Positions 32,903 to 40,728 of a stretch of 54,698 nucleotides of DNA are shown piece by piece. The notes beneath the pieces were generated by a model. That model did not search any database. It saw only the letters and a program-made list of their open reading frames with translations, and was not told the origin of the DNA. The stretch spans positions 1-54,698 of the forward strand of contig JAZSCJ010000092.1 of assembly GCA_045602885.1 (NCBI GenBank). Direction: 5' to 3'. Numbering within the stretch: the stretch's first letter is position 1; the number at the start of each line of letters is the position of its first letter. This DNA is from JAJPXI01 sp045602885. GTDB taxonomy: Bacteria; Bacillota; Clostridia; Oscillospirales; Oscillospiraceae. Both the position numbers and the translations under genes were made by a program.

Positions 32903-35569
32903 ATGGAGCAAGCATTTGGCATCCGGGACTATCGCGCAGCTCTGGGCATTACCGGGCTGGACGGTGTACCCGAGGATGTGGGCGTGTTGACTGCCGGTGC
33001 GCCCTGTAAAGGCTGCGGCGAGAATGAAACTCGAGTGGTCAAAACGGCCTGCCGTGCCTGCATCGCCAATTGCGGCGTGTTGGCCACCGTGCGCAACGGA
33101 AGAGTGGTCAGTCTGCGCGGCAACCCGGAAGATCCTATGAGCAAGGGGCGCATGTGCGCCAAGGGTTTGGCCGGTATTCAGGCGCTGTATCACCCCAACC
33201 GCAACAAATATCCCATGCAGCGGGTAGGCGAGCGGGGCAGCGGCAAGTGGAAGCGCATCTCGTGGGATGAGGCGCTGACCACTATTGCCACCAAGCTCAT
33301 GGAAACGCGGGAGCAGTACGGCGCCGAGGCCGTGTTCTGCTCCACCGGCGGCGGCGGTAACCCGGAGATCTGGTCCATCGCTCGCTTCTGCAATATTTTC
33401 GGCACACCCAACTGGTTTGAGCCGGGCTGTGCCCAGTGCTACCTGCCCCGTGTGGTGGCCTATACTATGATGTACGGCGGCATGGACCCCAGCATTGCCG
33501 ATTCCAATGCGCTGGAGCTTTACTTTACCGAGGACACCCCCATCAAGGCGCTGGTGCTATGGGGCACTGACCCCTCCTATTCCTGCCCGGCCTCGGGCGG
33601 CGGCATGGTGGCCGACCTGCGTGCCAAGGGGGTCAAGACGGTGGTGATCGACCCCCGATTCACCCCTGATGCAGCTAAGGCCGATGTGTGGCTTCCCATC
33701 CGTCCCGGTACCGATGTGGCGTTGGAACTGGGCTGGATCCGCTACATTCTGGAGCATAAGCTGTATGACGCCGAGTTCGTCATGAAATGGACCAACCTGC
33801 CCTATCTGGTGGATGTGGAAACCAAGATGCAGCTGCGTGCGCAGGTCAGCCAGCAGCCCGGCCAGCCCGACACCTTTATGGTCTGGGACAGCAAGACCAA
33901 CAGCGCCAAGCCGCTGCCCTATCCGTGGGACGATGCCCTGCAGCCTGTGCTGGAGGGGGAGTTTGTGGTGGACGGGCGCCGCTGCAAGACCGGCTTCCAG
34001 CTGCTGTGGGAGCGGTGCGAGGAGTACACGCTGGAAAAGGTGGCTGAGCTGTGCTGGCTGCAGGCGGACAAGATCGAGCAGGCCATCCGCATCTTTGCAG
34101 AGAATACCCCCAGTGGTCTGGCCATCGGCGTGGCCACCGACCAGACGCCCAACTCGGTGCAGGCCGCCATGGGCGCGGCGACGCTGGATCTGCTGCTGGG
34201 CAATGTGGAGCGTCCCGGAGCGCTCATGCAGCGCTTCCGTACCAGTGGCTGCTTTGATATGCCCAACTACCCCGTTCCCGTAGCGGCCAGCCGTCTGCCC
34301 AACGAGCAGCTGAAAAAACGGCTGGGCGGCAGAGCGCACAAGGGATTGGGGATCTGGTGGGCCGGACACCCCGGAAGCGTTTTGGACGCCATTTTGACCG
34401 GAAAGCCCTATCAGCCCCGGGTGTGGATCGACCGCTCGGGCAACAAGTTGGGCGCTACGGCCGACAGCCAGAAATGGGAACAGGCCATCCACAAGCTGGA
34501 CTTTATCGCCCATGTTTATATGTATCCCACCTCCTTCTCGGCCTATGCCGACATTCTCATCCCTGCGCAGGAATGGCTGGAGACCGATATGTTGGTGGAA
34601 ACCTGCAATACGCTGGTGGCCCGGCAGCAGGTGACCCACCTGTGGGAGACCATGGACGAAACGCTGTTCTGGTCCAAGCTGGCCAAACGTTGCGGCGAGC
34701 TGGGACACGAAGCCTGCGCCAAGGCCTTTGACGCAGAGTACATGGGGCACGATCTGGCCTATTGGGACAGCATGGATGAGTTTTTGAGCCATTGGGTCAA
34801 CCGACTGGGCATGAGCTGGAAGGAGTTTGCGGCCAAAGCACCCATCGAGTATCTGCCTAAGGATCAGTGGCGCAGCTACTATGTGTATGAGCAGCCCGAC
34901 CCCAAAAATGGTGGCAAGCCCAATGGGTTTGCTACCCCCTCCAAAAAGTGCGAGCTTTATCTGGAGAGCATGATCACCCTCGGTCGGACCGGTCGGCCCT
35001 TCAGCCCCATTGATCTGGAGCCTGCCGACGAGGATTATGAGCCGCTGCCCTACTATGTGGAGCCGGTGGAAAGTCCGCTGAATGATGAGGAATATCCGCT
35101 GGTGTATACCGGCGGCCGCGTGCCGTACTATCACCACAACACCCTGCGCAACATTCCCTGGCTGCGTGAGCTGTATCCGGCCCCCGAAATGTGGCTGCAT
35201 CCCGACGCGGCGGCAAAGTACGGCGTGGAGGAAGGGGACTGGGCCTGGATGGAATCCCGTCGGGGCAAGATCCGCGGCGTGGTCAAGGTCACGCAGGGCA
35301 TTAACCCCGGCGTGGTCTTTATGGAGCGTTTCTGGAATCCCGAAACGCTTCACAGCGAAACCCACGGCTGGCAGGAAATGAATGTCAATATGCTGACCCG
35401 GGTGGAAGGGCCTTACAACCCCGAGGTGGGTACTTATACCCTCCGGGCGTTCCAGGTCAAGGTCTACAAGGCCGACGGCGCACCCGAGGGCGTGTGGCTG
35501 CATCCCGAGGATTTCCGGCCGTGGCTGCCCATTCCTGCCGAGCCCACCAAGGAGGTGCAGATCGGATGA
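32903..35569 (+). CDS. Cytoplasmic molybdopterin oxidoreductase, DMSO-reductase family
   Basis: An 888-residue catalytic subunit binding Mo- or W-bis-pterin cofactor and one [4Fe-4S] cluster (C50, C53, C57, C85). An extra C35-x2-C38 pair precedes the cluster. The likely metal ligand is C176 or C179 in FEPGCAQCYLPRV, at the place where PhsA/PsrA-type enzymes carry Cys. The C-terminal pterin-binding domain starts near YTGGRVPYYHHNT. No twin-arginine signal or membrane anchor is present, so it works in the cytoplasm. It overlaps the ferredoxin subunit gene by 4 nt. Substrate cannot be read from the sequence; reduction of an organic or sulfur compound is plausible given the electron-input genes. 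Confidence 0.88.
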   Translation: MEQAFGIRDYRAALGITGLDGVPEDVGVLTAGAPCKGCGENETRVVKTACRACIANCGVLATVRNGRVVSLRGNPEDPMSKGRMCAKGLAGIQALYHPNRNKYPMQRVGERGSGKWKRISWDEALTTIATKLMETREQYGAEAVFCSTGGGGNPEIWSIARFCNIFGTPNWFEPGCAQCYLPRVVAYTMMYGGMDPSIADSNALELYFTEDTPIKALVLWGTDPSYSCPASGGGMVADLRAKGVKTVVIDPRFTPDAAKADVWLPIRPGTDVALELGWIRYILEHKLYDAEFVMKWTNLPYLVDVETKMQLRAQVSQQPGQPDTFMVWDSKTNSAKPLPYPWDDALQPVLEGEFVVDGRRCKTGFQLLWERCEEYTLEKVAELCWLQADKIEQAIRIFAENTPSGLAIGVATDQTPNSVQAAMGAATLDLLLGNVERPGALMQRFRTSGCFDMPNYPVPVAASRLPNEQLKKRLGGRAHKGLGIWWAGHPGSVLDAILTGKPYQPRVWIDRSGNKLGATADSQKWEQAIHKLDFIAHVYMYPTSFSAYADILIPAQEWLETDMLVETCNTLVARQQVTHLWETMDETLFWSKLAKRCGELGHEACAKAFDAEYMGHDLAYWDSMDEFLSHWVNRLGMSWKEFAAKAPIEYLPKDQWRSYYVYEQPDPKNGGKPNGFATPSKKCELYLESMITLGRTGRPFSPIDLEPADEDYEPLPYYVEPVESPLNDEEYPLVYTGGRVPYYHHNTLRNIPWLRELYPAPEMWLHPDAAAKYGVEEGDWAWMESRRGKIRGVVKVTQGINPGVVFMERFWNPETLHSETHGWQEMNVNMLTRVEGPYNPEVGTYTLRAFQVKVYKADGAPEGVWLHPEDFRPWLPIPAEPTKEVQIG

Positions 35570-36195
35570 AACAGATCACAATGGTCATTGATGTAGACCG
35601 CTGCATTGGCTGCAAGGGCTGTCAGGTGGCCTGCAAGCTGGAAAACACCGTGGCCCTGGGGCCGGGGCGCAATAAGGTTTGCACCATTGGCCCCCACGGA
35701 ACCTATCCCGAGTTGCAGATGTACTTTATGACCGCCCTGTGTCAGCAGTGTCAGGACCCGGCCTGTACGCCGGTGTGTCCCACCGGGGCGATCTATAAAA
35801 ACGAGGCCGACGGTGTGGTGCTGATCGACCGTGGTCTGTGCATCGGCTGTGGCAGCTGCCAGCGCGCCTGCCCCTATGACTGCATCCACATGAACCAGCA
35901 GCTGCGTGTGGCCGACAAGTGCACCCTGTGCGTCCAGCTTCGTGACGTGGGTGATACCCCGGCCTGTGTGCGCAACTGCTCGGGCGGCGCGCTGCATTAC
36001 GGTGACGTCAACGACCCCGACAGCGCGGTGTCCCAACTGCTCGCGCAGACCGATCCGGCCCATATCCATACGCTGCGTGATTGCGGCAACGGCCCCACAG
36101 TGCGCTACATTCTACGCCATGGGCAGTGGAAGGATATCCTGCCGCAGGATTGCGTGGAGCACAGCGCCTGGAAGAAAGGAGCAAACAAGGTATGA
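35566..36195 (+). CDS. Four-cluster [4Fe-4S] ferredoxin subunit (DmsB/PhsB type)
   Basis: A 209-residue electron-transfer subunit with cysteine groups for four [4Fe-4S] clusters: CIGCKGCQVAC, CQQCQDPACTPVCP, CIGCGSCQRACPY and the CTLC...C...NC set. This is the standard subunit partnering DMSO-reductase-family enzymes. It overlaps both neighbours by an ATGA-type junction (4 nt each), so stoichiometric translation is likely. No membrane anchor gene follows, unlike in dms or phs operons. Confidence 0.92.
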   Translation: MKQITMVIDVDRCIGCKGCQVACKLENTVALGPGRNKVCTIGPHGTYPELQMYFMTALCQQCQDPACTPVCPTGAIYKNEADGVVLIDRGLCIGCGSCQRACPYDCIHMNQQLRVADKCTLCVQLRDVGDTPACVRNCSGGALHYGDVNDPDSAVSQLLAQTDPAHIHTLRDCGNGPTVRYILRHGQWKDILPQDCVEHSAWKKGANKV

Positions 36196-37838
36196 TGATC
36201 ACCAAGGCTGATATGCAGCAGCGTGTCCGGTTGTACCGGCTGCTTTCCCGGCTGTACCGCGTGGAGGTGGACGCGCCTTTGCTGGAGAGCCTGAAGCGGA
36301 TGCGCTTTCCTCAGGTTGGCGATGAAATGCTTTGCCAGGGCTACGCCATGCTGCAAGGCTATCTGGCGCAATGCACCGACGGCACGCTGGACGATCTGGC
36401 GGTGGACTATGCCCGGGTATTTCTGGCGGCCGGCTCGGCAGAGGGTCAGGCGGCTCTGCCCTGTGAATCGGTGTACACCAGCGCGAAGAAGATTTTTATG
36501 CAGCAGGCGTGGGAGGATGTATGCCGCATCTATGCCCAGGCAGGTCTGGGCAAGGGGGCCGGATATGCCGATCTGATGGAGGACCATCTGGCGCTGGAGC
36601 TGGAGTATATGGCGCAGTTGGTGCAGCACCAGGACCCGGCCGCGCAGGCAGAGTTTTTGGAAACGCATCTGCTCAACTGGCTGGATGACTTTGTCTGCGA
36701 CGTGCAGCGCTACGCCGAAACGGATTTCTACAAGGCGGTGGCCCGCATCACGCTGGGCTTTTTGCGCATGGAGCGTGACCTGCTTGCGGTGTGGAAGACG
36801 GGCGATTTGCAGCAGGCACCCAGCTACTCGGTGCGCGCCGAGCGCATGGCCAATGTGTTTGCCCGGCTCAAGGAGCATTACCGTATCTATGCTCCCAAGC
36901 GTTTCCCCAAGCGTGGGACGGGGGGCGCCGATCTCATCCGCTACGGCGAGATCGAGGACATGGCCGAGATCATCCACACGGAAAAGTCGCACTTTTCCGC
37001 CAAGGAGGTCTTTTACCCCATCTCCCAGACCATGTTCTACTTCAAGGACAGCGAGTGCACCGTCAAGCAGCTTGAGGACGACCGGGACATCATTTTGTTT
37101 GCCCGTCCCTGCGACATCAACGCCATTGCCCGTCTGGATCAGATTTTCCTCAACAACGGCCAAAGTGACCTGTATTACAGCCGTATGCGCCAAAAATTGC
37201 ACATTTTCATGCTGGAATGTCGGGAGAGCTTTGACAACTGTTTCTGCGTGTCCATGGGTACCAATGTTGCTGAGGATTACAGCGCCGCCGTGCGCATTGA
37301 CGACATCTGCGCTCTGGTGGAGGTGCGTGACGAGATCTTCCTGCCGTACTTTGCCGATGAAGTGCCCATCGACTTTACGCCCGAATGTGTCACAGAAAAC
37401 CGGCGTGCCGCCCGTGTGCCGGAGATCCGGCGCGAGCAGCTGGGCCAGGTGTGTAAGCTGGAGTATTGGAACAAATATGACGAGCAGTGCATCGGCTGCG
37501 GTGGCTGCAATACCGTCTGTCCCACCTGTTCCTGCTTTGACACAGTGGATGTGATCTATGACGAAACCAGCCGGGACGGTGAGCGCCGCCGGGTGTGGTC
37601 GTCCTGTATGCTGAACGATTTTACCCGGACGGCCGGCGGTGGCATGGCCCGGAAAACTCCGGGCGCCAATATGCGCTTTAAGGTGTTGCACAAGGTTTAT
37701 GACTACCGTCAGCGCTTTGGCGGCAGCGCGCATATGTGTGTGGGCTGTGGCCGCTGTATCGACCGTTGTCCCAAGGGGATCGACTATCTGGACACGGTCA
37801 ACGGCTTGACCGAGCTGCTGGAAAAGGAGGGTTTGTGA
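36192..37838 (+). CDS. Fusion of TorD-like chaperone and AsrA-like ferredoxin protein
   Basis: 548 residues. Residues 1-~205 are an all-helical TorD/DmsD-type chaperone (RVRLYRLLSRLYRVEV; later LPCESVYTS and EDHLALELEYMAQL), the class that inserts cofactor into molybdoenzymes. Residues ~215-548 match AsrA of anaerobic sulfite reductase. They include HFSAKEVFYP, FARPCDINAI and two [4Fe-4S] motifs: C433/C436/C439/C443 and C516/C519/C522/C526. AsrA normally stands alone at ~340 residues. The fusion makes maturation factor and electron carrier one chain. Because the frame runs uninterrupted through both parts, it is not a misread junction. Confidence 0.88.
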   Translation: MMITKADMQQRVRLYRLLSRLYRVEVDAPLLESLKRMRFPQVGDEMLCQGYAMLQGYLAQCTDGTLDDLAVDYARVFLAAGSAEGQAALPCESVYTSAKKIFMQQAWEDVCRIYAQAGLGKGAGYADLMEDHLALELEYMAQLVQHQDPAAQAEFLETHLLNWLDDFVCDVQRYAETDFYKAVARITLGFLRMERDLLAVWKTGDLQQAPSYSVRAERMANVFARLKEHYRIYAPKRFPKRGTGGADLIRYGEIEDMAEIIHTEKSHFSAKEVFYPISQTMFYFKDSECTVKQLEDDRDIILFARPCDINAIARLDQIFLNNGQSDLYYSRMRQKLHIFMLECRESFDNCFCVSMGTNVAEDYSAAVRIDDICALVEVRDEIFLPYFADEVPIDFTPECVTENRRAARVPEIRREQLGQVCKLEYWNKYDEQCIGCGGCNTVCPTCSCFDTVDVIYDETSRDGERRRVWSSCMLNDFTRTAGGGMARKTPGANMRFKVLHKVYDYRQRFGGSAHMCVGCGRCIDRCPKGIDYLDTVNGLTELLEKEGL

Positions 37839-37839
37839 G

Positions 37840-38628
37840 ATGGATAACATCATGCTTCCTGCGCCCCACAAGATCCTGCGCGTTTTGAAGGAAACCCGTG
37901 CGGAATATACCTTTCGGGTACAGTATGACGGGCAGACCGATCACGGCCAGTTTTTCCAGTTGTCCATCCCCAAGATCGGCGAGGCGCCCATCTCGGTCAG
38001 CGGTAAGGGAGAGGGCTATGTGGAGTTTACCATCCGCAAGATCGGCCGGCTGACTGATGGCATTTTCGGGCTGAACGAGGGTGACACCCTGTTTATGCGC
38101 GGCCCCTATGGCAAGCCCTTCCCAGTGGAGCGGTTCAAGGGCAAGGATCTGGTGGTCATCTGCGGCGGTACCGGTATGGCGCCCGTCAAGACGACGCTCA
38201 ACTACTTCTATGACCACATGGACGAGGTGAAAGGCGTCCATCTGATCGCCGGGTTTAAGGATGCCGAATGTGTGCTGTTTACCGAGGAACTGGAAAAGTT
38301 CAAAAAAGTCTTTCACACCATTACCACGCTGGACAATTCCAGCGCTCCCGGTTTTGAAACCGGTATGGTCACCGCCCACATCGGCAAGATCCCCTTTGCC
38401 GAATTTGAAGACTACAATGTGGTTATCGTCGGGCCGCCGGCCATGATGCATTTTGCCGCGCTGGAGTGCTTGAAACACGGCGTGCCGGAGGACAAAATTT
38501 GGGTGTCCTTTGAACGCAAGATGTCCTGCGCGGTGGGCAAGTGCGGCCATTGCAAGATCAACGAAACCTATGTTTGTCTGGAAGGGCCGGTGTTCAATTA
38601 CACCCAGGCGAAAAACTTGTTTGCCTGA
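37840..38628 (+). CDS. AsrB-like FAD/NAD(P)H-binding electron-transfer subunit
   Basis: A 262-residue flavoprotein of the ferredoxin-NADP reductase fold matching anaerobic sulfite reductase subunit B. An FAD-binding beta barrel comes first (FFQLSIPKIGEAPISVS), then the nucleotide domain with VICGGTGMAPVK and VIVGPPAMM. A C-terminal [2Fe-2S] site follows (MSCAVGKCGHC then C in YVCLEGPV). It oxidises NAD(P)H and passes electrons on. It follows the AsrA fusion by 1 nt. The siroheme subunit AsrC, needed for sulfite reduction, is missing, and a terminator-like hairpin follows directly. Confidence 0.9.
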   Translation: MDNIMLPAPHKILRVLKETRAEYTFRVQYDGQTDHGQFFQLSIPKIGEAPISVSGKGEGYVEFTIRKIGRLTDGIFGLNEGDTLFMRGPYGKPFPVERFKGKDLVVICGGTGMAPVKTTLNYFYDHMDEVKGVHLIAGFKDAECVLFTEELEKFKKVFHTITTLDNSSAPGFETGMVTAHIGKIPFAEFEDYNVVIVGPPAMMHFAALECLKHGVPEDKIWVSFERKMSCAVGKCGHCKINETYVCLEGPVFNYTQAKNLFA

Positions 38629-38639
38629 GGATAACCACA

Positions 38640-38677
38640 AACCGGGGCGGCCGTGCCATGGCACGCCCGCCCCGGTT
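38640..38677 (+). terminator. Terminator-like hairpin after the molybdoenzyme operon
   Basis: An 11-bp outer stem (38640-38650 with 38667-38677) plus a 6-bp inner stem (38652-38657 with 38660-38665). Only TCTC follows, so T-run support is weak. The outer stem resembles the one after csrA. Confidence 0.6.
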
Positions 38678-38713
38678 CTCGTCCGGCGGATATAAAAAAG
38701 CCACAATCCCAGA

Positions 38714-38746
38714 AGTGTTACTTCCCATAGGTACAATTTGTGAACC
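38714..38746. repeat. Possible left boundary repeat of a mobile island
   Basis: Reading inward, AGTGTT (38714-38719), 6 extra bases and then a 21-nt segment (38726-38746) match, with one mismatch and one indel, the reverse complement of 52783-52809. The pair is in inverted orientation ~14 kb apart, close to the recombinase remnant at the right end. This would suit transposon ends or the two half-sites of a serine-integrase attachment site. Confidence 0.4.
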
Positions 38747-38780
38747 ATGGGCATAAAGCTGGTACGGGGCAAACAAAAAA

Positions 38781-38822
38781 TGTCCGCAGGTTATCAAAAT
38801 GATGACTTGCGGACACTTTTTT
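38781..38822. terminator. Bidirectional terminator
   Basis: An 8-bp outer stem (38781-38788 with 38808-38815) and an inner pairing. T-runs lie on both sides: seven T on plus after the stem and six on minus. It closes the minus-strand molybdenum operon and backs up termination of the asrB-like gene. Confidence 0.8.
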
Positions 38823-38845
38823 TAATAAAACTGCTTTAACTATAA

Positions 38846-39754
38846 TTAAATTGTTTCAAACCTTTCAGATTCAGAAACACACTGGCTTTTTAGCGTGCCA
38901 ACAAGGTGTTCCAGAGCCGCAACGACATGTGGCCGAATGTCGCCGCCAATCAGGACAAACATAATATCGTCACCGACTTTAAGCTCACCCTTGTTAAGCC
39001 ACACACGGACATAATAAATCCCGTCCAGCTTGTATGTTTCAGCTACGGCGGCATCTACTTTTTCTTGGTCGTAGGAAAAAACCATGCCGGTCACAGGCGT
39101 AGTGTTATCTGCTCCATTGCGCACCTGAGCTTTAGCCGTTCCCCGCACAACACCATTATGGGTCAGATACATACCGACTTTACTTGCAGAAGGATCAGCC
39201 TTAGCCTCCCGCAGCCATTCGTCCATGGAAGGGGCCTTTTTCTTGTGGTGATGATGGTGAGGTTCCCCGCAGTCGGCGGAGCCGCTGCCCAGCAGCATCT
39301 CTAAACCATGCTCCACAGGGGCGATCACTGCCATGAGGTTTTCCTTTGCCGCCTTTTCGCTGCCGGGGAGATTGATGATAAGTGTTCGCCCACGGATACC
39401 AGCCTCGGAACGAGACAGACATCCCTTGGGGGTGATGCGCAGGCTCTCTGCCCGCATTGCCTCCGGAATACCAGGTGTCCTGCGCTCAATGACCTCAAGA
39501 GTTGCTTCGGGGGTGATGTCTCTGGGAGAAAAACCTGTGCCACCGGTGGTGAGAACGAGATTGACATTCATATCATCGGCGCACTTAATAAGCTCAGATT
39601 TGATCTGCTCTTTTTCATCGGGGATGATGCCGGTATAGGCAATATTCCAATCTTTGCTCTCTAAAATGGCGCAGATGGCGGGGCCGCTGGTATCTACACG
39701 ATCTCCGCGAGCGCCTTTGTCGCTGATCGTAATAACTGCTGCTGAATAGCTCAT
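38846..39754 (-). CDS. MogA/MoaB-like domain fused to a degenerate MoaE-like domain
   Basis: 302 residues. The N-terminal ~160 residues are a MogA/MoaB molybdopterin-binding domain (AAVITISDKGARGDRVDTSG, LTTGGTGFSPRD, LPGSEKAAKENL), which adenylylates molybdopterin before metal insertion. A linker GEPHHHHHKKK follows. The C-terminal ~115 residues align with MoaE, the large subunit of molybdopterin synthase (VRGTAKAQVRN, then KGELKVGDDIMFVLI). It lacks the H-R pair and the catalytic Lys-Arg-Glu segment (here LKSQCVSESE). The MoaE part is therefore probably a binding or regulatory domain. It overlaps the upstream gene by 4 nt and is last in the operon. Confidence 0.82.
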   Translation of the reverse strand: MSYSAAVITISDKGARGDRVDTSGPAICAILESKDWNIAYTGIIPDEKEQIKSELIKCADDMNVNLVLTTGGTGFSPRDITPEATLEVIERRTPGIPEAMRAESLRITPKGCLSRSEAGIRGRTLIINLPGSEKAAKENLMAVIAPVEHGLEMLLGSGSADCGEPHHHHHKKKAPSMDEWLREAKADPSASKVGMYLTHNGVVRGTAKAQVRNGADNTTPVTGMVFSYDQEKVDAAVAETYKLDGIYYVRVWLNKGELKVGDDIMFVLIGGDIRPHVVAALEHLVGTLKSQCVSESERFETI

Positions 39755-40725
39755 ATGGTTTCCTCCCTTTGAAAATCTCCATGTACACCGCCGGTCTTTT
39801 GCAGCAGACGAATGTCGGTGATAACCATATCTTTCTGGACGGCTTTACACATATCGTAGACTGTCAGAGCGGCGGTGGACACGGCGGTCAGTGCTTCCAT
39901 TTCCACGCCGGTTCGCCCATCACAGGACACAGTAGCTTCGATTTCCACACTGCACTGCACCTCGTCCAGATGCAGGGACAGGTCAATTCCGTCAATCAGA
40001 ATGGGGTGGCACATGGGAATCAGGTCGGGCGTCCGCTTTGCGCCCATAACACCGGCAATTTGGGCAACGGTGAGAACATCGCCCTTTTTCATTCCGCCGG
40101 AACGAATCAAGCCAAAAGTGTTTTTGTTGACCAGCACTCTTGCAGCGGCGATTGCTGTGCGTCGGGATTCCGGTTTTTCTCCCACATCAACCATTTTGGC
40201 ACGACCTTCTTCGTTGAAGTGGGTAAAATCGTTGGCATTCTTCACGGCAGTTCTCTCCAAAATAAAATCAGCAATGGGGGAAATGTCTTCCAAGCCAAAG
40301 CAGGGAATGTCTGTATCCATTTCCATGTCAGTCACCAAGGCGATGAAATGCTCCGGTTCAAAAGGGAATCCCTTACCGGTAGCAGCGCGGGCGATGCCGA
40401 TCTGGGGCAGATTTTTATTCTTGTAACCCTCCACCAAAATCAGATCCACGCCGTGCACCATGCCCAACAGCTGCTCCAAACTTAGTTCGCCGTATTCGAC
40501 ATAAGCAGTCTTTTCAGCTGAACTGATCATGGTGATGTCAGCTCCCGCTTTGGCAAAACGCCAGGAGTCCTTTCCTTCATGATCAATCTCAAACTTATGG
40601 CCGTCATGCTTGATAACAGCAAGCCGCAGTCCACGATTTTTCAATTCGCAGACCAGTTTCTCAATGAGGGTAGTTTTGCCTGTGCCAGAATAGGCTGCGA
40701 AGGCAATAACAGGAATGTTGGTCAT
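39751..40725 (-). CDS. MobB-MoaC fusion protein
   Basis: 324 residues. Residues 1-~160 are MobB-like, a P-loop GTPase with AAYSGTGKTTLIEKLV and VEGYKNKNLPQIGI, thought to assist late cofactor steps. Residues ~165-324 are MoaC, cyclic pyranopterin monophosphate synthase. It has the family's M-V-D-V-G-x-K-x-x-x-x-R start, GVMGAKRTPDLIPMCHPI, TGVEMEALTAVS and a final QKTGG segment. MoaC works with MoaA, encoded 3 nt upstream. Fusion of an early and a late pathway enzyme is uncommon but would be co-regulated anyway here. Confidence 0.9.
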   Translation of the reverse strand: MTNIPVIAFAAYSGTGKTTLIEKLVCELKNRGLRLAVIKHDGHKFEIDHEGKDSWRFAKAGADITMISSAEKTAYVEYGELSLEQLLGMVHGVDLILVEGYKNKNLPQIGIARAATGKGFPFEPEHFIALVTDMEMDTDIPCFGLEDISPIADFILERTAVKNANDFTHFNEEGRAKMVDVGEKPESRRTAIAAARVLVNKNTFGLIRSGGMKKGDVLTVAQIAGVMGAKRTPDLIPMCHPILIDGIDLSLHLDEVQCSVEIEATVSCDGRTGVEMEALTAVSTAALTVYDMCKAVQKDMVITDIRLLQKTGGVHGDFQREETI

Positions 40726-40728
40726 GTA

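Noticed and set aside
36192..38628. Annotation as a dissimilatory sulfite reductase (asrABC)
   Set aside because: AsrC, the siroheme catalytic subunit, is absent and the genes overlap a molybdoenzyme operon, so AsrA/B are read as an electron-input module.
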